This document shows positions 36,456 to 46,800 of a stretch of DNA of 64,000 nucleotides, piece after piece. The notes beneath the pieces are model-generated. The model was not told the origin of the DNA and did not search any database. It saw only the letters and a list, made by a program, of their open reading frames with translations. The first letter of the stretch is position 1, and each line of letters begins with the position of its first letter. Made by a program: the position numbers and the translations under genes. Origin of the DNA: Armillaria gallica (lineage: Eukaryota; Basidiomycota; Agaricomycetes; Agaricales; Physalacriaceae); assembly GCA_037576215.1 (NCBI GenBank), contig JBANDB010000003.1, forward strand, positions 1,178,001 to 1,242,000, given 5' to 3'.

Positions 36456-37683
36456 ACATTGTTGTTCGGCTTGGGGGGTTGCCATGCTCGGCTTCCACCG
36501 GGTTTTCTTTCACCATTTCTGATGGTCAGGGTGAAAAGTCCTGAAGAGTGTCGAGTAGCACACAATGCTAGTAGTCGTCACAGCTATGCCAAGTATCTCA
36601 AGTATTCCTGTATTGCTGGCATACTGATCCTTTTTTAGGCACTGCAACTCAATCAACCAGAAGTGACGGTGACATGCTTGAAAAGCGTTCACACGTGTAA
36701 TTTCACGAAATGTATTAATACATACATTTTATAAAAGCTAGATACCGAGGAAATGAGATATACCTTAGAGCGCAATGTCCTAAGTGCAGGCAATGCAATA
36801 CCTTGAGTGATGTTCGGTGGAGCACATGGCTTAACTGTAGAGTGATACCAGAAGGGTCATGCTAAGTCTAAAGCCCCAGCACTTGACACTGAATATGCTG
36901 ACAATGCACAGAAGACGTGCGCTAAGAATAGAACCAGCAAAGCTCAGGAGATAATTGATACTTCACGCAACCTTGATCTATGATGCACAAGGCACTGCCA
37001 TGCCAGGAGCTAGCGCTCTAGACCTCAGAATGTGTAGAATTGAAGTAAGACCGATGTCTCTGACTTCGGCTGAGGCGTGCAAGGCCTAGACTAAAAGCCA
37101 GTGGTCCTAGAAGACCATGTAAATCACTAGAAGATATTATTACCATAAAGACGAGTTGCACTCTAGGCCACAACTCCGAGGAGATACTAGGCGACGTCAG
37201 TACGTGTGTATAGCGTGGCTAACCGATGTCGCACAGCTGAGAGACCAGGATCTGGCCCCGAGCCGGAGCTCTGAGTAAGCGCCAAGCAATGGCATGATTA
37301 TGGTGACATGTGCGGGACCCAGGAAAGGAAGTTCCGCCAGCCAAGAGTTACTATTTAAGGTTGTATTAATATGTAGAGCGCATAGTATAAATACCATAGT
37401 ATAGTAATAGTGTACAAGTTTCGGACCCCCCTTGTTGGAGCGCGCAGGCTCTCAGCTTAGCGCTCTAGCTTTGGGATTAGCTTGTAGCTTCGAGCGAGAG
37501 AATAGACCTTTCATTGATAACATTTGAGTGACTTGAGTAGCACGCGAGGCATAGAAAGCTAACGCGGCGCTTGTGTGACTGTTGAGTGATTGGTTGACTG
37601 TGCTCCACCCTGAGAATAAGAGATAGTGTGTCATTGCGGACGCGCTCTTGAATTTTGAGGGTTTCTTGTGACGTGTGGTGCTA
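36456..37683. other. Uncharacterised sequence
   Basis: No gene supported. CpG returns to moderate levels here. The TATA-like strings near 37383 are compatible with a solo LTR, but I found no matching pair or target duplication. Confidence 0.35.
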
Positions 37684-38090
37684 CAGGCGGCAGAGGTTCA
37701 AACCCTTTGGTCTGATTAGCACGCGCTTAGTTGGGTATACCATTCCGCAAGTGGCAGAGGTTCAAACCCTTTGGCTTGTCGGATGGTGTTTCTTGGTGTG
37801 CGAGATACTACAGGCAGCAGAGGTTCAAACCCTTTGGTCTGGTTAGTGTTCGTACAGAGGCCTTCTGTTAACGTGCGGCACTACAGGTGGCACAGGTTCA
37901 AACCCTGTGGTCTGATTAGTGCGCGCTTGAGGGTTCTCATTTCTGCAAGCGGCAGAGGTTCAAACCCTTTGGCTTGTCGGACGGGGTTTATTTGGTTATT
38001 GTTTCTCTGGATCGGCACAGGTTCAAACCCTGTGGGTCTACGATCGGTTTGGAAGCTTGAGCGTGTGGGTTCAAATCCTGTGGCTTGAGT
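37684..38090 (+). repeat. Array of seven tRNA T-arm / B-box-like repeats, period about 63 bp
   Basis: GGTTCAAACCC (last copy GGTTCAAATCC) occurs at about 37695, 37759, 37822, 37895, 37957, 38020 and 38068. Each is flanked to form a T-arm-like hairpin with a 7-nt TTCAAAC loop. The 5-bp stem is AGAGG/CCTTT in copies 1, 2, 3 and 5 and ACAGG/CCTGT in copies 4 and 6. Flanks alternate between a CTACAGG...GGTCTG type and a GCAAG...GGCTTGTCGG type. No complete tRNA could be folded by eye. Confidence 0.75.
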
Positions 38091-39177
38091 GGATGTTTTG
38101 TGAAGGGTTTCTGCTCAGAGTGCAAGCTTTGAGTCGTGTTTAGGGTGTGTTTAGGTTGTTGTGGTTACCTGTGTGTGACGTGTGTGACTTATTGAGGGTT
38201 TTGTTGGTGTGTGGCGACGAGTTGTGTATTGTAGTACACCTTGCCTTGAGGCCCGGCGACATCTGTCACCCCTCTTGTTATAAAAGCCTTTGGACTTAGA
38301 GAGATCTAGATACCCTACAAGCGCTATTGCTATATGTGTGTATCGTATATTCTGAGAGTTTAGTTGTATTGCTTCAATCTGCTTCTATCGCATAATATCC
38401 CCCCAAGAACTTTGAGGGTTTGTGTGTGTAGTGTTGGGTGTGGGTGTGATCAGTGTCTTTGACGCAGTTGCATTTCTAGCCTGCGCGCACAGAGTCTCTT
38501 CAATGGGACAATTATCAAAAGAAAAAAAATCAAAGACATGGCTGCAGGTGTGTCAGTTACCTTTCTCCATCCAAACATCTCTCACTAGAATGATAGGCTT
38601 GAGCCTCTGATATGACATGTGGTGTGCCTTGCCAAAATTGATGTGAACAGTGGTTATTCACATATCAAGTATGTATCCTTTCTCGATGCTGTCATCTATA
38701 CACATACTCTGAGCTTCGCAGGTGCTGTTCAATACTTGCAGAAATGATGGACCAGCTTGAACATCTCTCTATCAGATTCTCACTTGTTATGCATGGCTCG
38801 CTGAAAGCACATGCCAATGCCGTCTATCAGCTCTACCAGAAAAGCATCACCACCGAATGCCCCAAAGGCTACTGCAGTGTCCTTGACAATGCTGTTTTAG
38901 AGATATCATCCATTGAGCACTCAATACTGCAGCACAAGCACATCATTTTGAATATGGTGGGTGTTGGGAAGGAGATGAGACAGCTTCGTGCAGTACTTGA
39001 TCCAGTTCAGACTTTGGTAACCTGGCTGGAAGAGATCCTTATGGAGGCAATGATTAGTCCTGCTGGTTTAAAGGGAAAATATCTCAACTGCGGGCTTTCT
39101 TTTCAAATGTGATGAACAATTAGAATATATTTATCGTATCATTATCTAAATATCTTTGCCTCTCTTTGCCATGCTAG
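38091..39177. other. Sequence left of the gypsy element
   Basis: Contains GTTATAAAAGCC at about 38277, a TATA-like box possibly of a solo LTR or of the repeat array. A plus-strand open frame 38744-39112 (122 aa, helical, no recognised motif) stops 65 bp before the gypsy LTR. Confidence 0.3.
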
Positions 39178-40120
39178 TGAAAGGTGCTGAGCGCTTATAT
39201 GAATGCAAAGTGCTACACACTAAACACCACACAAACACTCAGTAATTGCAGTTTGAAGAGAGGTATGTTATACCAAGTTACAACACTTTGTACCATAGTT
39301 AACAAGTTCCGGGTGCAATGAATATGATTTGTATAAAGAATATATTGCGATGTCCACTCTAAGTTCGACATGTTACTGAACACAAACTTAAACTGATACA
39401 GAATAACTGCCTGGTGCAGGTTCTGAACTCGTGCTGGCTGCCTGGTGCAGTTTCAATACTGATACGTTGCGCCTGGTTGCAACTTAAAACACACTGACTG
39501 GTTCTGAACTGTTTCTCGGGTCTGACTTTCTGTTTCTAGCTTAATACTGTTTGCTTGCTTGTCAGTTCTTGCACACACAGAGTGACCAGGTCACAAACTT
39601 TCTATTCCAGGTGAGTCTACAACTCGAAGCTCTTAACCAATTAAACCCATACTATTCGCCTGGTAGCATTCCGGGGGTCAGAAACCTGATTCCCCACTAG
39701 ATACATGACCTGTATTTATACTAGTCTACTGGTACACTATTACTAATCCTTTTTACTACTGACTAATACACTTGCTGACCCAGCCTGGTGAGGATAAACG
39801 CTCTACCTGGCAGATATTATCTCATCTGCAGCTACCAGGTCGATCGATCACTTGCGAAATCTGGAGATCACATATCGGTGCCTGCCGGGAAGCCGAATCT
39901 GACTGTACCAAATGGACTGGACTACCGGCTACCGGGTAGAATCCCTGTGCTTCATTCTTGGTTTTTACATGTCTTGCTTATGATTCCCGGGGAACCTTCT
40001 TGTTGCTAGTGGTACTTACTGCTGGTTTCTTACTTATCGTAGGTAGATAAACTTGCTTGAATTAAATTACAGTGAACTTTATATGTGATTTTCAGAGGTG
40101 TATGCCAGGCAGGCGTATCA
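39178..40120 (-). repeat. 3' LTR of the gypsy element (element orientation)
   Basis: 943 bp. All 12 differences from the partner are transitions and 10 sit in CpG contexts. CCWGG occurs about ten times, several-fold above chance. The LTR begins about 315 bp from the start codon of the first antisense gene, so it could supply that gene's promoter. Confidence 0.93.
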
Positions 40121-40436
40121 TCTCCCCTCAACTAAAGATCGACTGTCCCAGTCGAAGCAACGTCGTGCTTCCTAGGTTACCAGGAACTGTGATTTCTAGA
40201 TGGCTGTGTGTATAGTTCTGTATTACGTTGTTATCGGCACCGAGACGGCATGCATCATAGAGTTTGATTGAACTTTCCGATGATAATTTATCATCATTCC
40301 AAGGTATGCTTCCTGGCTTCTGATGCACGGACCTTCTTGCCTTTAAAATTTCTTGCACTTGGGCTGTGTTCCCCATTCTTGCTTTCTTTCTCGTACGCGT
40401 TGAGCCTTCCTGCTCCACTTTCGTTCTTGCTGTCTT

Positions 40437-42383
40437 ATGGCTAACTCATATGCCCTTCTTCATTCCGCTCTAAATAAAGCTCCAGCCCTATGGGATACCG
40501 ATCTTTGCAACGTGCTGAGTAACCCCACTATCACGAGCCAAGTGGAAGAGGCAGATGTCTTTTTGGTACATCCAATGCCTCCTTTTCAGGTTTTTCTATT
40601 CACAGTCCGCGTCCCATAGTCTACTTACCGTCCGACGTATTCCCGACCTTTTCCTGAGGTCGTTGATTGACTCTATGCCACTGCTTCGCGTACTGCTCAT
40701 GAACTTCCCATCCATCTTCAGAAGGGGCACTGGAAGGCATGGATGTTGGGTCCTGATGAAGTTGCTAAAATTTTGAAAGTATGTTTTTCTGCATACTTTC
40801 TTGTTCTTCCTTTTCTTACAGTCTTGCCTTCAGGACAGTACTTTTACTTCGAAGGATCTCAAGTACCTTAAAGAGAAAACTCCACCCCTGGAGCCATCCT
40901 CTAGTACCCAGAAGAGTTTGCAGCCGATTACGAAGAAGAGGAAGACCCGCGACCATTCCCCTTCGACTCAATCTGTCAAGCCGTCGTCTACCAAACCCAG
41001 ACCGAAATCCAAGGTTGACAAACCGTCCAAGAAGCGACCGAAATGCGATCCTACTCCTCTCTCCCACGAGCAAACTGCTGAACATATGCCACCCTCTCCC
41101 AAATCGTCGACTTCCAGAGTTAAGAACAAACCATCTTTTCCAGAGAAAGAGGGTTCTGTCGCCTCTGGGAAGGCTCCTGTATGCTCTCGTGCCTGTAAAG
41201 GTGGTAAAGTTCCTATCGTCGAAGTTTCGGCTCTCCGTTGCAAGAAAGGAGTTACTCCCCCTCCGGCCGTCATTTCCGAAGATACTCATGCCGACCCTCG
41301 GGGTCGCTCTCCTACTCCAATCACTGCTGAGCTCATGCTCGATCAGATTTTTACTGACTTGCCTTTACTATCTGCGCTGCGTTTGCCGCACAAGGTATGC
41401 TGTTCTTACTTTCTAGTGCGATTTTCTTACACTTTTCTTTCTAGGATGCGACAGGCTGCACTATGTGTGCTGGTCATCGGGTCTTGTGCCAACACAAGAA
41501 TCCTCTGTCATTGTGTGTGAACTGTCACAATTGGGGACACTGTACCTGTCGTCTCCAAGCCGACGACTTACAGGATGTTCGCGATAACTTGCTGCCGCTT
41601 GCCCAAGCTGCACACCCGCGTACGTACCCTTAACTCTTGCTTATTCTATTTGCTAATCTACTGTTCCAGTTGTCAAGATGCATGACTGCAATTTCCTTGC
41701 TGCTGATCGCCAGATCCGTCACCTCCTGAATGCTTTGCACGAGGCTTACCAGCTTCGCACCACTGCATTGTGCAACCTTCTTCAAGCATTCTCGCAAGTC
41801 GAAGGATCCCATGATATGGATGCATTCGAGAAGTTTGCCAGGGAATACTCCACTGGCCATCGTCTTTTGATTGACATGGGTCTCATCAGGGATGAAGATG
41901 GGGTACTCCAACGCGTTGCCGCACCTCAACTTCGCCATTATTACCCTCGTCCCTTGACCGTTCACAGTGAAACTACCCCTGAACCTCAACTTCCCATGTT
42001 CACAGTACTCCAGCCTACCGTCAGGCCCGTAGGTGGGACGGAGAGCGATGAGGACAGCGATGGTGATCACCAGGACAAAGCGACCGTGGAGAAGGACTTG
42101 GAACAAGACCAACTGGTGCCGTTGTCTCCGGTTCATCCCGATCCTAAAGCGAGTTCTTTGGTAAGGTCTTTTCTCCTTGTTTCACTTTCATTTTAAACTT
42201 ACTTGGTCAGTCGCGCAGATCTTGAACTATGGGTCATCGGTCTGGCCAGATATGGCAGGGAGTGCTCACGCCTTGGGTATCTTGCGTGATAGTTTACGGG
42301 AGCGAGAATGGAACCATCCACCCTCCCAAAGCTATCAGTTGTATCCTGGATTGGAGGCTCGACGTCTGTTTGGCCCATATTAA
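40437..42383 (+). CDS. Antisense cassette gene A, Cys/His-cluster protein, one premature stop
   Basis: Six exons: 40437-40565, 40620-40778, 40822-41394, 41445-41619, 41670-42160, 42219-42383. They sum to 1692 nt, exactly in frame (563 codons plus stop), which strongly supports the model. One TGA at 40678-40680 (after PFPEVVD) interrupts it and fits a CGA origin. Exon 3 is a Lys/Ser/Pro-rich basic linker (KKRKTRDHSPSTQ, KPSKKRPKC), NLS-like. Exon 4 holds a metal-binding-like cluster: CTMC, C, C, then CVNCHNWGHCTC. Exon 5 is helical and ends acidic (ESDEDSDGDHQD). I do not recognise the family. A nucleic-acid-binding nuclear role is inference. It runs opposite to gag-pol inside the gypsy element. 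Confidence 0.65.
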
Positions 42384-42828
42384 TCTTGAACTTTTTTTTT
42401 CTTTTTTTCTTTACTAAATGACACTGTGGACAAGTATTACCTACAAATGTTATGTAGAAAAATGTCATAGATATCATTGCTGAATGCCATGCTCAAAAAG
42501 GGCTTTTTACTTGCTGTTTCTTTACAGCCTGGCACAAACATAAGTTATATGTCCAACCTGGTAGGTGTCACCAGGCATAGACGTCATACAACTTTTGAAT
42601 CTGTGATGGCCGAGAGTTTTCTTACAAGGGTTTATGCTGTACTAGGGTGATGAATGCTTCACGACGACTCCCCGTGATCGGGTATCTTGATCGCAATCTG
42701 TTGAGACCGTCCCAAAATAGCTGAATTTGAAGTTTCTTGCGTTGCAGGGCTGGCCAGGCATGGTAGAGCATGCTGGATATAAAACCCTTTTCTTGAGGAT
42801 TTTCTCTGTGTTCTACTTGTCCTTCTGA

Positions 42829-43509
42829 ATGGTTCACAAAGCGTACTCGGAGCCTCTTGCCCTTGATACCGGGATTCCCCCAGAGCAATTTAAGTCTCTC
42901 CTGGTTGCGGACCATTATATTCTACTTTGCCAGGCTCGCAATCGCCACCCTGCCATAGTAGATATGAACACCCTGGCAACCTACTTGCAACCCGAAATCA
43001 AGTCTATCCTGGATTCCATTCATCCTTTCCTGGTACATCCATTTTCTTGCTTTTACTCTTACTTTGTCTTATTTACTTTTCCAGGCAGCGCATGAATCCT
43101 ACTTCCCCAAAGACAGTGATCCGATTGTCATTCGTTTCCTGGCGACGGCTACTGTGCTGGCTAACAACCTTAGCCCGGCTTTTCAATCCTCTCAGTGGGA
43201 TGCCTGGAAAATCGAGGATTCCACTAGGATGTTCAAGTTACTCGGGGTGCGTCGTTATTATTCTCTCTGCTACCTTGTAGTTAACATTCTTGGTAGCTTC
43301 TGAAGCCTAGATTCGATCCTTTGGATACTTTTCCTGGCGAAACTCATGCCCCTTCTTTACTGAGCCTTCCGCTTAAGCGAAACCGCTTCCAGGTAGCTTC
43401 TGAGCACGTCTTTCGTCAAGGTCTTCGTTGGGAACATTTCCAAGGTGCAGCCTCCGACGCTTGGTTTGTGAACCTCGTGCATCAAATTCCTTTATTTTCG
43501 GATCTATGA
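42829..43509 (+). CDS. Antisense cassette gene B, intact, paralogue of gene C
   Basis: Three exons, 42829-43032, 43085-43246, 43297-43509, sum to 579 nt: 192 aa without any stop. The core reads SLLVADHYILLCQARNRHP, IHPFLAAHESYF, DSDPIVIRFLATATVLANNL, then KPRFDPLDTFPGE. It aligns with gene C across the first two exons, with the first intron at the same place after HPFL. No known domain recognised; mostly helical, no membrane segment, no metal cluster. The absence of stops contrasts with neighbouring gag-pol. Confidence 0.65.
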
Positions 43510-43743
43510 GCTTATCTCCTAGTCCAGTTGTCTTCTTCCAATACTGTAGCTCCTTCTGAAGCCAACAGCTATTTTTAGAGTACATGTACTTAGTATTTGC
43601 GCTCGCCTCCTAAATGGCTTGATGTGCACATGAATGCAAATTTGTTTACTAAGTCCAGGTGTATCTTCAAATTTCGATGCCCAGAGGTTTCCATGTATGG
43701 CTGACTTAGGATTTATCCAGTGTCTAGCTACCTTCCTCTATCA

Positions 43744-44544
43744 ATGGTTTCCTCCACATTCTGGCCTGAAGATTTGCCTCTTCCTTTCGCCTGGAAGGAT
43801 CTTCCTTCCTTGTTACAGGTGGATCACTACCTCTTCTTACGTTTGGCACGTACCCGGTATCCTCAAGTGCTCAATTTTGACATCCTGGTTAATTGGTGTC
43901 AGCCAGACGTGGCAGATTTAATTAACCATGTGCACCCTTTCCTGGTGAGTGTTCCTGGGATACAACGTCTTTTTCTTACTAAGTCTCCAGGTAGGTTGCT
44001 CATGTCGAGCATTTTTCAGATGATGAAGATCCCTTGGTCTTGCAATTCCTTATGACAGTTACTGCGGTTGCAAGTAACTTAGGACCCTGCTTCTTTGACC
44101 CAGATTGGACTCTGTGGTTGGAGCGGGACTGTCTCTGTCTGGTTATCAGTTTCCAGGTATCATATCCCTGTCTAACCCGTTATGAGAGTCTAACTCTTCT
44201 TAGAACTTCAAAACCCCGTTTCCTGGTGACTTGCATTTTCCAGGTAGTCAGCACTTGGTAATCCAGTCGGATTCTTTGCCAAATTCAAAGGCTACTCCGT
44301 ATACCAGCGACTTGCCATTTTTCCAGGTAGGTCTCGGCTGTTATCTGCGGGACCTGGACAAACTGCCAAGTGCGATTGCAGATGCCCTTCGACTTGTAAG
44401 TTTCTTTCCTTCTGCTGGGTACCTGTAACTGACTTGAAATCCTTGTTTCAGCTGTCTCAGGTGGGAGTTTACCCTATCCATCTGCCTGCACAGTTGTTTT
44501 CTAAAGTCTTTACCTGGCCAGATGTGGATATCCCTTCTATCTAG
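43744..44544 (+). CDS. Antisense cassette gene C, paralogue of gene B
   Basis: Four probable exons: 43744-43944, 43995 to about 44157, about 44205-44396, and about 44453-44544. The shared core with gene B is SLLQVDHYLFLRLARTRYP, VHPFLVAHVEHF, DEDPLVLQFLMTVTAVASNLGP. The third exon (FPGDLHFPGSQHL) matches the PRFDPLDTFPGE part of B loosely. The C-terminus SKVFTWPDVDIPSI precedes TAG 44542-44544. No stop interrupts it in this model, though the exon 2/3 border is uncertain. Function unknown; B and C arose by duplication inside the cassette. Confidence 0.55.
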
Positions 44545-45038
44545 CAGCTTCTTCCCGTTTTTCCCTGTTTCCTAGTTCTTTTGAACGTTCTTCTTACTTT
44601 CTGAACTCCTCATTCTTTTCCCTTTTTCTGTTGGTACTTAGAACCGGCTGTTTCATGTCGCAGGTTGCCTGATTGTGACTTCTTTTCTGCATGCTTGGTT
44701 CATTATTACTATTGTCCTGGCGTACTTTATTTAGCTTTTTATTCCATATCAGGGTGAAATTAAATCGAAATTTTAATTTCTAAGGCCCTCGCCTCTCTCC
44801 CCCCAACTAAATAAAAGCCTGTCCCAGGCTATCCTCGATCGTGCGATCACTTCCAATCAGAGTGATCAAAGCCCTCAATCTTGACATGGAGACAGTAATC
44901 ATGACCTCAGCAATCGTGCTGCACGAGCTTACCACTGCTTGTGTCATACACCAGTCTGTACTAGGAAAATAATAGAAAGCCTTTGTCTTCTATAAAACCC
45001 GTCGCCTGGTGGACTCAGCGAAATAATACTCATTTTAC

Positions 45039-46613
45039 ATGGCACCCGAGTCTATGCAAGTTGCTAGATTCAAGGCCGCTCTTGCTCTTCTCCATTCACA
45101 CTGCAAGAATGGAGTTTATCTTCCCACTATTCCCTCCGTTCTGCCGACTCTCAAAGATGGCACTCCAGATTTCGATGTGGTCCTGGTTATTAACAAGGAG
45201 AACCTTCAGTTCTTAGAAGGAGTTGTGCATGTTTGAAGGATTTTTGCCTGTGCCATACTAAATAATCACCTAGATGCCTCTTTTCGATAACAAGGAGCGC
45301 TTTATGCAGGCATACCAGGAAGAACCATCGCTTCTCCATGAAGGAGCTTTCGGTGCCCAGCGGGATTGTCAGAACAGGAAGCTCCTGCTTGAAATCCCTC
45401 ATGGCTCTAAAGCTCCTGAGAACTCGATGTTTCCTGGTCACGCTACTGGATGGATTCATTCTGACCGGGAAGAGAAGCAGGCTGCGGTGAATGCCCAAGC
45501 TATTGCTGCCTCTCTTGCTCCTAAACCGGCGGTGTCAACTCCAGTGCGTTACTTATTTCTGTTATCTTTTCCTGGCTAACTTGTATACTCTCTCTGTAGC
45601 TTCCCAAGATCAAGAAAATGACGAAGACCATCAAATCCAAAGCTACGGTTGGCCTTGATACTGACCCGGAGACTATCATTATTGACGAGGATGTCAAGAT
45701 GAAAGCCACGGAGGAAAGTATGGTTGTTGACTTGGATAGCGATGAATCTGACAGCGTACATAGTCTGAACTTAGTACAGACTGTATTGTTCAACTTGCTT
45801 TTGGTATTTCACAGATGAGCGTCAATGAGGATTTACCTGGTGAGTCTCTTAGCTTATTCTAATAGTACCCGGCTAACTTTCAAATCTTTCTTTCTGTAGC
45901 CAAAGGTGCTACTCGAGGCCGGACTACTCGCAAACATCGTGGTCGGGTCTCTAAACGCGCCGCTACTCATTCCCCTGCTCCTGTTGCAGTTTTTTTTGCA
46001 GTAAGTCTGTCTCTGATCATTTTTCATGAAGCCATTCTGACTACTTGGTAGCGTACTACCGATTCTGCGCAATGCGATTCATGTGGGAAGGAGTCTCACA
46101 GTCTTTCCTTATGTACTACGGTAATTGTACTTCCTTATTGCGATGTTCCAGGGCTTACGAAGAGTGACCCTATGTATCGCAAGGCAATCGACGTTCTAGA
46201 GAAGCAAGATAGGATCCTTGCTGAGAGAAGTAACAAGCGCATCCGTGCTGATATTGCTCTCATGGCTCACGGTGGAGACCTTGGAGATAATCAACTTGTG
46301 TTTCCGATTGCTGGTGAGTCTTCCAGGTGTCAGGCCATGTTTCGGCTCACTGACATTCGTTGGTACAGCCTGGGTGAATCAATTCCAACTTCAGTCGAAG
46401 TACGAGTCCGTTCAGGACGCTCTTAAACTTCTTTCTGCAGAGCACGTTTGAGATGGAACTCTTGCGAGTTTCCAGCTTCATAAACGCTGTCTCGATGCCG
46501 AGTTAGAGTTGCTTGTTCACCGCCTGGAGGCTACTGTCGTAGCTTACAAGTTCTGTGATCAACAGCTGAATCTGGTTTTGGCTGAGATAGACCGCCTCTG
46601 TCCTGACATGTAG
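45039..46613 (+). CDS. Antisense cassette gene D, Cys/His-cluster protein with coiled-coil tail, premature stop
   Basis: About eight exons: 45039-45230, 45274-45543, 45600-45773, 45815-45839, 45900-46000, 46052-46120, about 46152 to 46312, about 46368-46613. Phases agree through exon 6; the exon 6/7 join needs a shifted border or carries a 1-nt lesion. Exon 3 is acidic and Lys-rich, exon 5 very basic (TRGRTTRKHRGRVSKRAA), exon 6 has CDSCGKESHSLSLC, resembling a zinc knuckle. The last exons are helical, coiled-coil-like (ESVQDALKLLSAEH, LDAELELLVHRLEATVV). A TGA at 46449-46451 interrupts the last exon and fits a CGA origin. The order basic linker, Cys/His cluster, helical tail parallels gene A. 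The gene ends 188 bp from the convergent end of pol. Confidence 0.55.
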
Positions 46614-46800
46614 GGTGAAATTAGAATCTAATTTCTACTTGCCTTCATACCATTCTTACTATATGCTTATCTTACTATATGTTTTTCTTTCTTAGTAGAC
46701 ACCATCCGGGTGATTTTAATCGTGCCGTAGATAGCTTTTGATCGAGTGCTTTCACATTCTCGGCTTGTATGTAGACCTATGAATATATGCTCAAACCATG

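Noticed and set aside
37720..37790. Complete tRNA gene
   Set aside because: A box-like GCTTAGTTGG precedes a T-arm-like hairpin, but no acceptor or anticodon stem could be formed.
37684..38090. CRISPR-like array
   Set aside because: Regular spacing of short repeats suggested it, but the organism is a eukaryote, spacers are themselves similar in two alternating types, and no cas genes occur.
40816..41289. 157-aa minus-strand open frame opposite gene A
   Set aside because: Gene A's six exons sum in frame on the plus strand; the minus frame is a shadow of its Lys/Ser-rich exon.
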